From an uncultured bacterium (GTDB lineage: Bacteria; Bacteroidota; Ignavibacteria; Kapaibacteriales; UBA4661), in contig CALCNX010000111.1 in assembly GCA_937899715.1 (NCBI GenBank), positions 1-5,310 of the forward strand: a stretch of DNA of 5,310 nucleotides, read 5' to 3'. The translations under genes and the position numbers were made by a program. Each line of letters starts with the position of its first letter. Within the stretch, counting starts at the first letter, position 1. Below are positions 4,445 to 5,310 of the stretch, piece after piece. The notes below the pieces were generated by a model. That model saw nothing but the letters and a program-made list of their open reading frames with translations, was not told the DNA's origin and searched no databases.

Positions 4445-4984
4445 ATGAATACCAAAACTCAAAAACTCGCAAAAGAAACTCTTGTTTCCCCAATTTCCGA
4501 AGAAACCGCATTTGTGGACACGGCGACGGGCGAAATTATTGAAATGGGCGTTGAAAAGCCTATCAATAGCGTGGATTCTCACGGCGTGGAGAAGGAAACG
4601 GAACTTGCTACTGCACCAGTGCAAATTTCCGCTGAAAAACTTCTTGCGATGGAATCGGCTCTTTCCCGCTTGGACACCATGCAAAGCGGTGTTTCGATGA
4701 ACGCCAAATACAAAGAATTTACCACCGAAGGTGAGACTGTACGCGGTGTGTATCTGGGAGAAAAAACCATTGTCAAAGGTAAAGGCGACGAGCGCAAAGA
4801 AATTATTGGCGTGACATGGATTGACAACAGCAAACAAGTATGGATAAATGCAGGGGTGACGCTCCGCAAGCAGTTTGAGTATATTCCAAGCGGAACGCCC
4901 GTCGAAATCACCTATACCGAAAGCATCAAAGTAGAAGTAGGTAAAGCAAAAATTTACGAAGTCAAACCGCTTTATCTTTACTAA
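4445..4984 (+). CDS. Phage-type protein with possible OB-like C-terminal domain
   Basis: 179 residues. ATG 4445 has AAGGA (4431-4435) 9 bases upstream. The first 85 residues look disordered or helical and acidic, with FVDTATGEIIE (about 23-33). From about 87 to 176 the sequence alternates strands and turns: EFTTEGETVRGVYLGEKTIV, a KGKGDE turn, EIIGVTWID, KQVWINAGVTL, then IPSGTPVEITYTES and VGKAKIYEVKPLYL. A strand-rich domain with a 'G-x-P-V-x-I-x-Y…GK…Y-x-V' ending recalls phage single-strand DNA-binding or OB-fold proteins. That assignment is inference from pattern, with no signature residues to confirm it. Position among small phage genes and next to a J-domain gene fits a replication or recombination role. 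Confidence 0.8.
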   Translation: MNTKTQKLAKETLVSPISEETAFVDTATGEIIEMGVEKPINSVDSHGVEKETELATAPVQISAEKLLAMESALSRLDTMQSGVSMNAKYKEFTTEGETVRGVYLGEKTIVKGKGDERKEIIGVTWIDNSKQVWINAGVTLRKQFEYIPSGTPVEITYTESIKVEVGKAKIYEVKPLYLY

Positions 4985-5000
4985 GCATACCATCAGCACG

Positions 5001-5035
5001 AAAGCCGCTTTGAATCTGTTTCGGAGCGGCTTTTT
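5001..5035 (+). terminator. Rho-independent terminator
   Basis: The arms 5001-5014 and 5020-5033 pair over 14 bp with two G-T pairs around a 5-base loop, and T residues run through 5031-5035. The J-domain gene starts 25 bases later. Confidence 0.85.
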
Positions 5036-5060
5036 GTGTTTCAAGAAAGGAGCAACAATA

Positions 5061-5310
5061 ATGCGTTACTTTGAAAATATTCACACGCTCGACGACCTCA
5101 AACGCGCGTACCACGCATGGTGCAAAAAACTGCATCCTGACGTAGGTGGAAATGATGAGGAAATGAAAGCACTAAACGCCGAGTATCAAACCATGCTCCG
5201 GCGCGTGATGCACGGGGATTTCAGCACCGAAGCCGAAGCAAGCGAACTTCTCTACCGTGATAAAATTGCGGCGATTGCACACTTGGAGGGCTTGGAACTG
5301 GAAATCATTG
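5061..5310 (+). CDS. J-domain (DnaJ-like) protein, 3' end beyond window
   Basis: ATG 5061 follows AAGGAGC (5047-5053) at 7-base spacing, the best ribosome binding site in the window. 83 residues are visible. The N-terminus is a compact J domain: FENIHTLDDLKRAYHAWCKK (4-23), then the HPD tripeptide at 25-27 in KKLHPDVGG, then MKALNAEYQTML (about 35-46). HPD is the motif that J proteins use to stimulate Hsp70 ATPase activity. J domains this close to the N-terminus with short helices are frequent in small phage and mobile-element proteins. In many of those, a Trp-rich 'WLWVSG…' type domain follows a segment like AHLEGLELEII, so the visible end may lead into it; this cannot be seen here. It may recruit the host DnaK during replication, but the role is unproven. 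Confidence 0.9.
   Translation, partial: MRYFENIHTLDDLKRAYHAWCKKLHPDVGGNDEEMKALNAEYQTMLRRVMHGDFSTEAEASELLYRDKIAAIAHLEGLELEII

Overview
The window reads as part of a phage or prophage-like element. All convincing genes are on the + strand. Small phage-type proteins (a membrane-anchored coiled-coil protein at the left, a run of small early or replication-type proteins and a J-domain protein at the right) surround a cargo gene pair and a long stretch without convincing genes. The GNAT-like protein and the 3213-3707 protein resemble families I associate with Bacteroidota/Chlorobiota and their phages. That taxonomic placement is from memory of family style and is low confidence. No integrase, terminase, capsid or polymerase gene is visible, so the phage assignment rests on small-protein resemblance and layout.

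Left part (1-1058): the end of a small membrane/coiled-coil gene, a strong terminator, a GNAT-like acetyltransferase gene and a 68-residue companion, then a second terminator. The two terminators are 38-bp direct repeats with only 3 differences, so the gene pair looks like a moron-type cargo cassette.

Middle (1059-2475): about 1.4 kb, mostly GC-rich, with open frames on both strands but no credible protein. It holds many hairpins, a two-copy degenerate repeat, a 26-bp tandem repeat, recurring ATTCGGCATT motifs, a possible three-way junction and a very long imperfect hairpin (2212-2406, about 63 base pairs). It may be a structured non-coding RNA, a replication or regulatory region, or decayed repeat elements.

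Right part (2476-5310): an unrecognised 159-residue ORF with its own ribosome binding site and terminator, a structured leader, then five compact genes. These are a phage-type 164-residue protein, two small unknowns, a 179-residue protein with a possible OB-like C-terminal half, and a J-domain protein cut by the window end. Terminator-like hairpins lie in most intergenic gaps, some only 18-25 bases before the next start codon. That suggests readthrough, antitermination or RNA processing rather than simple transcription stops.
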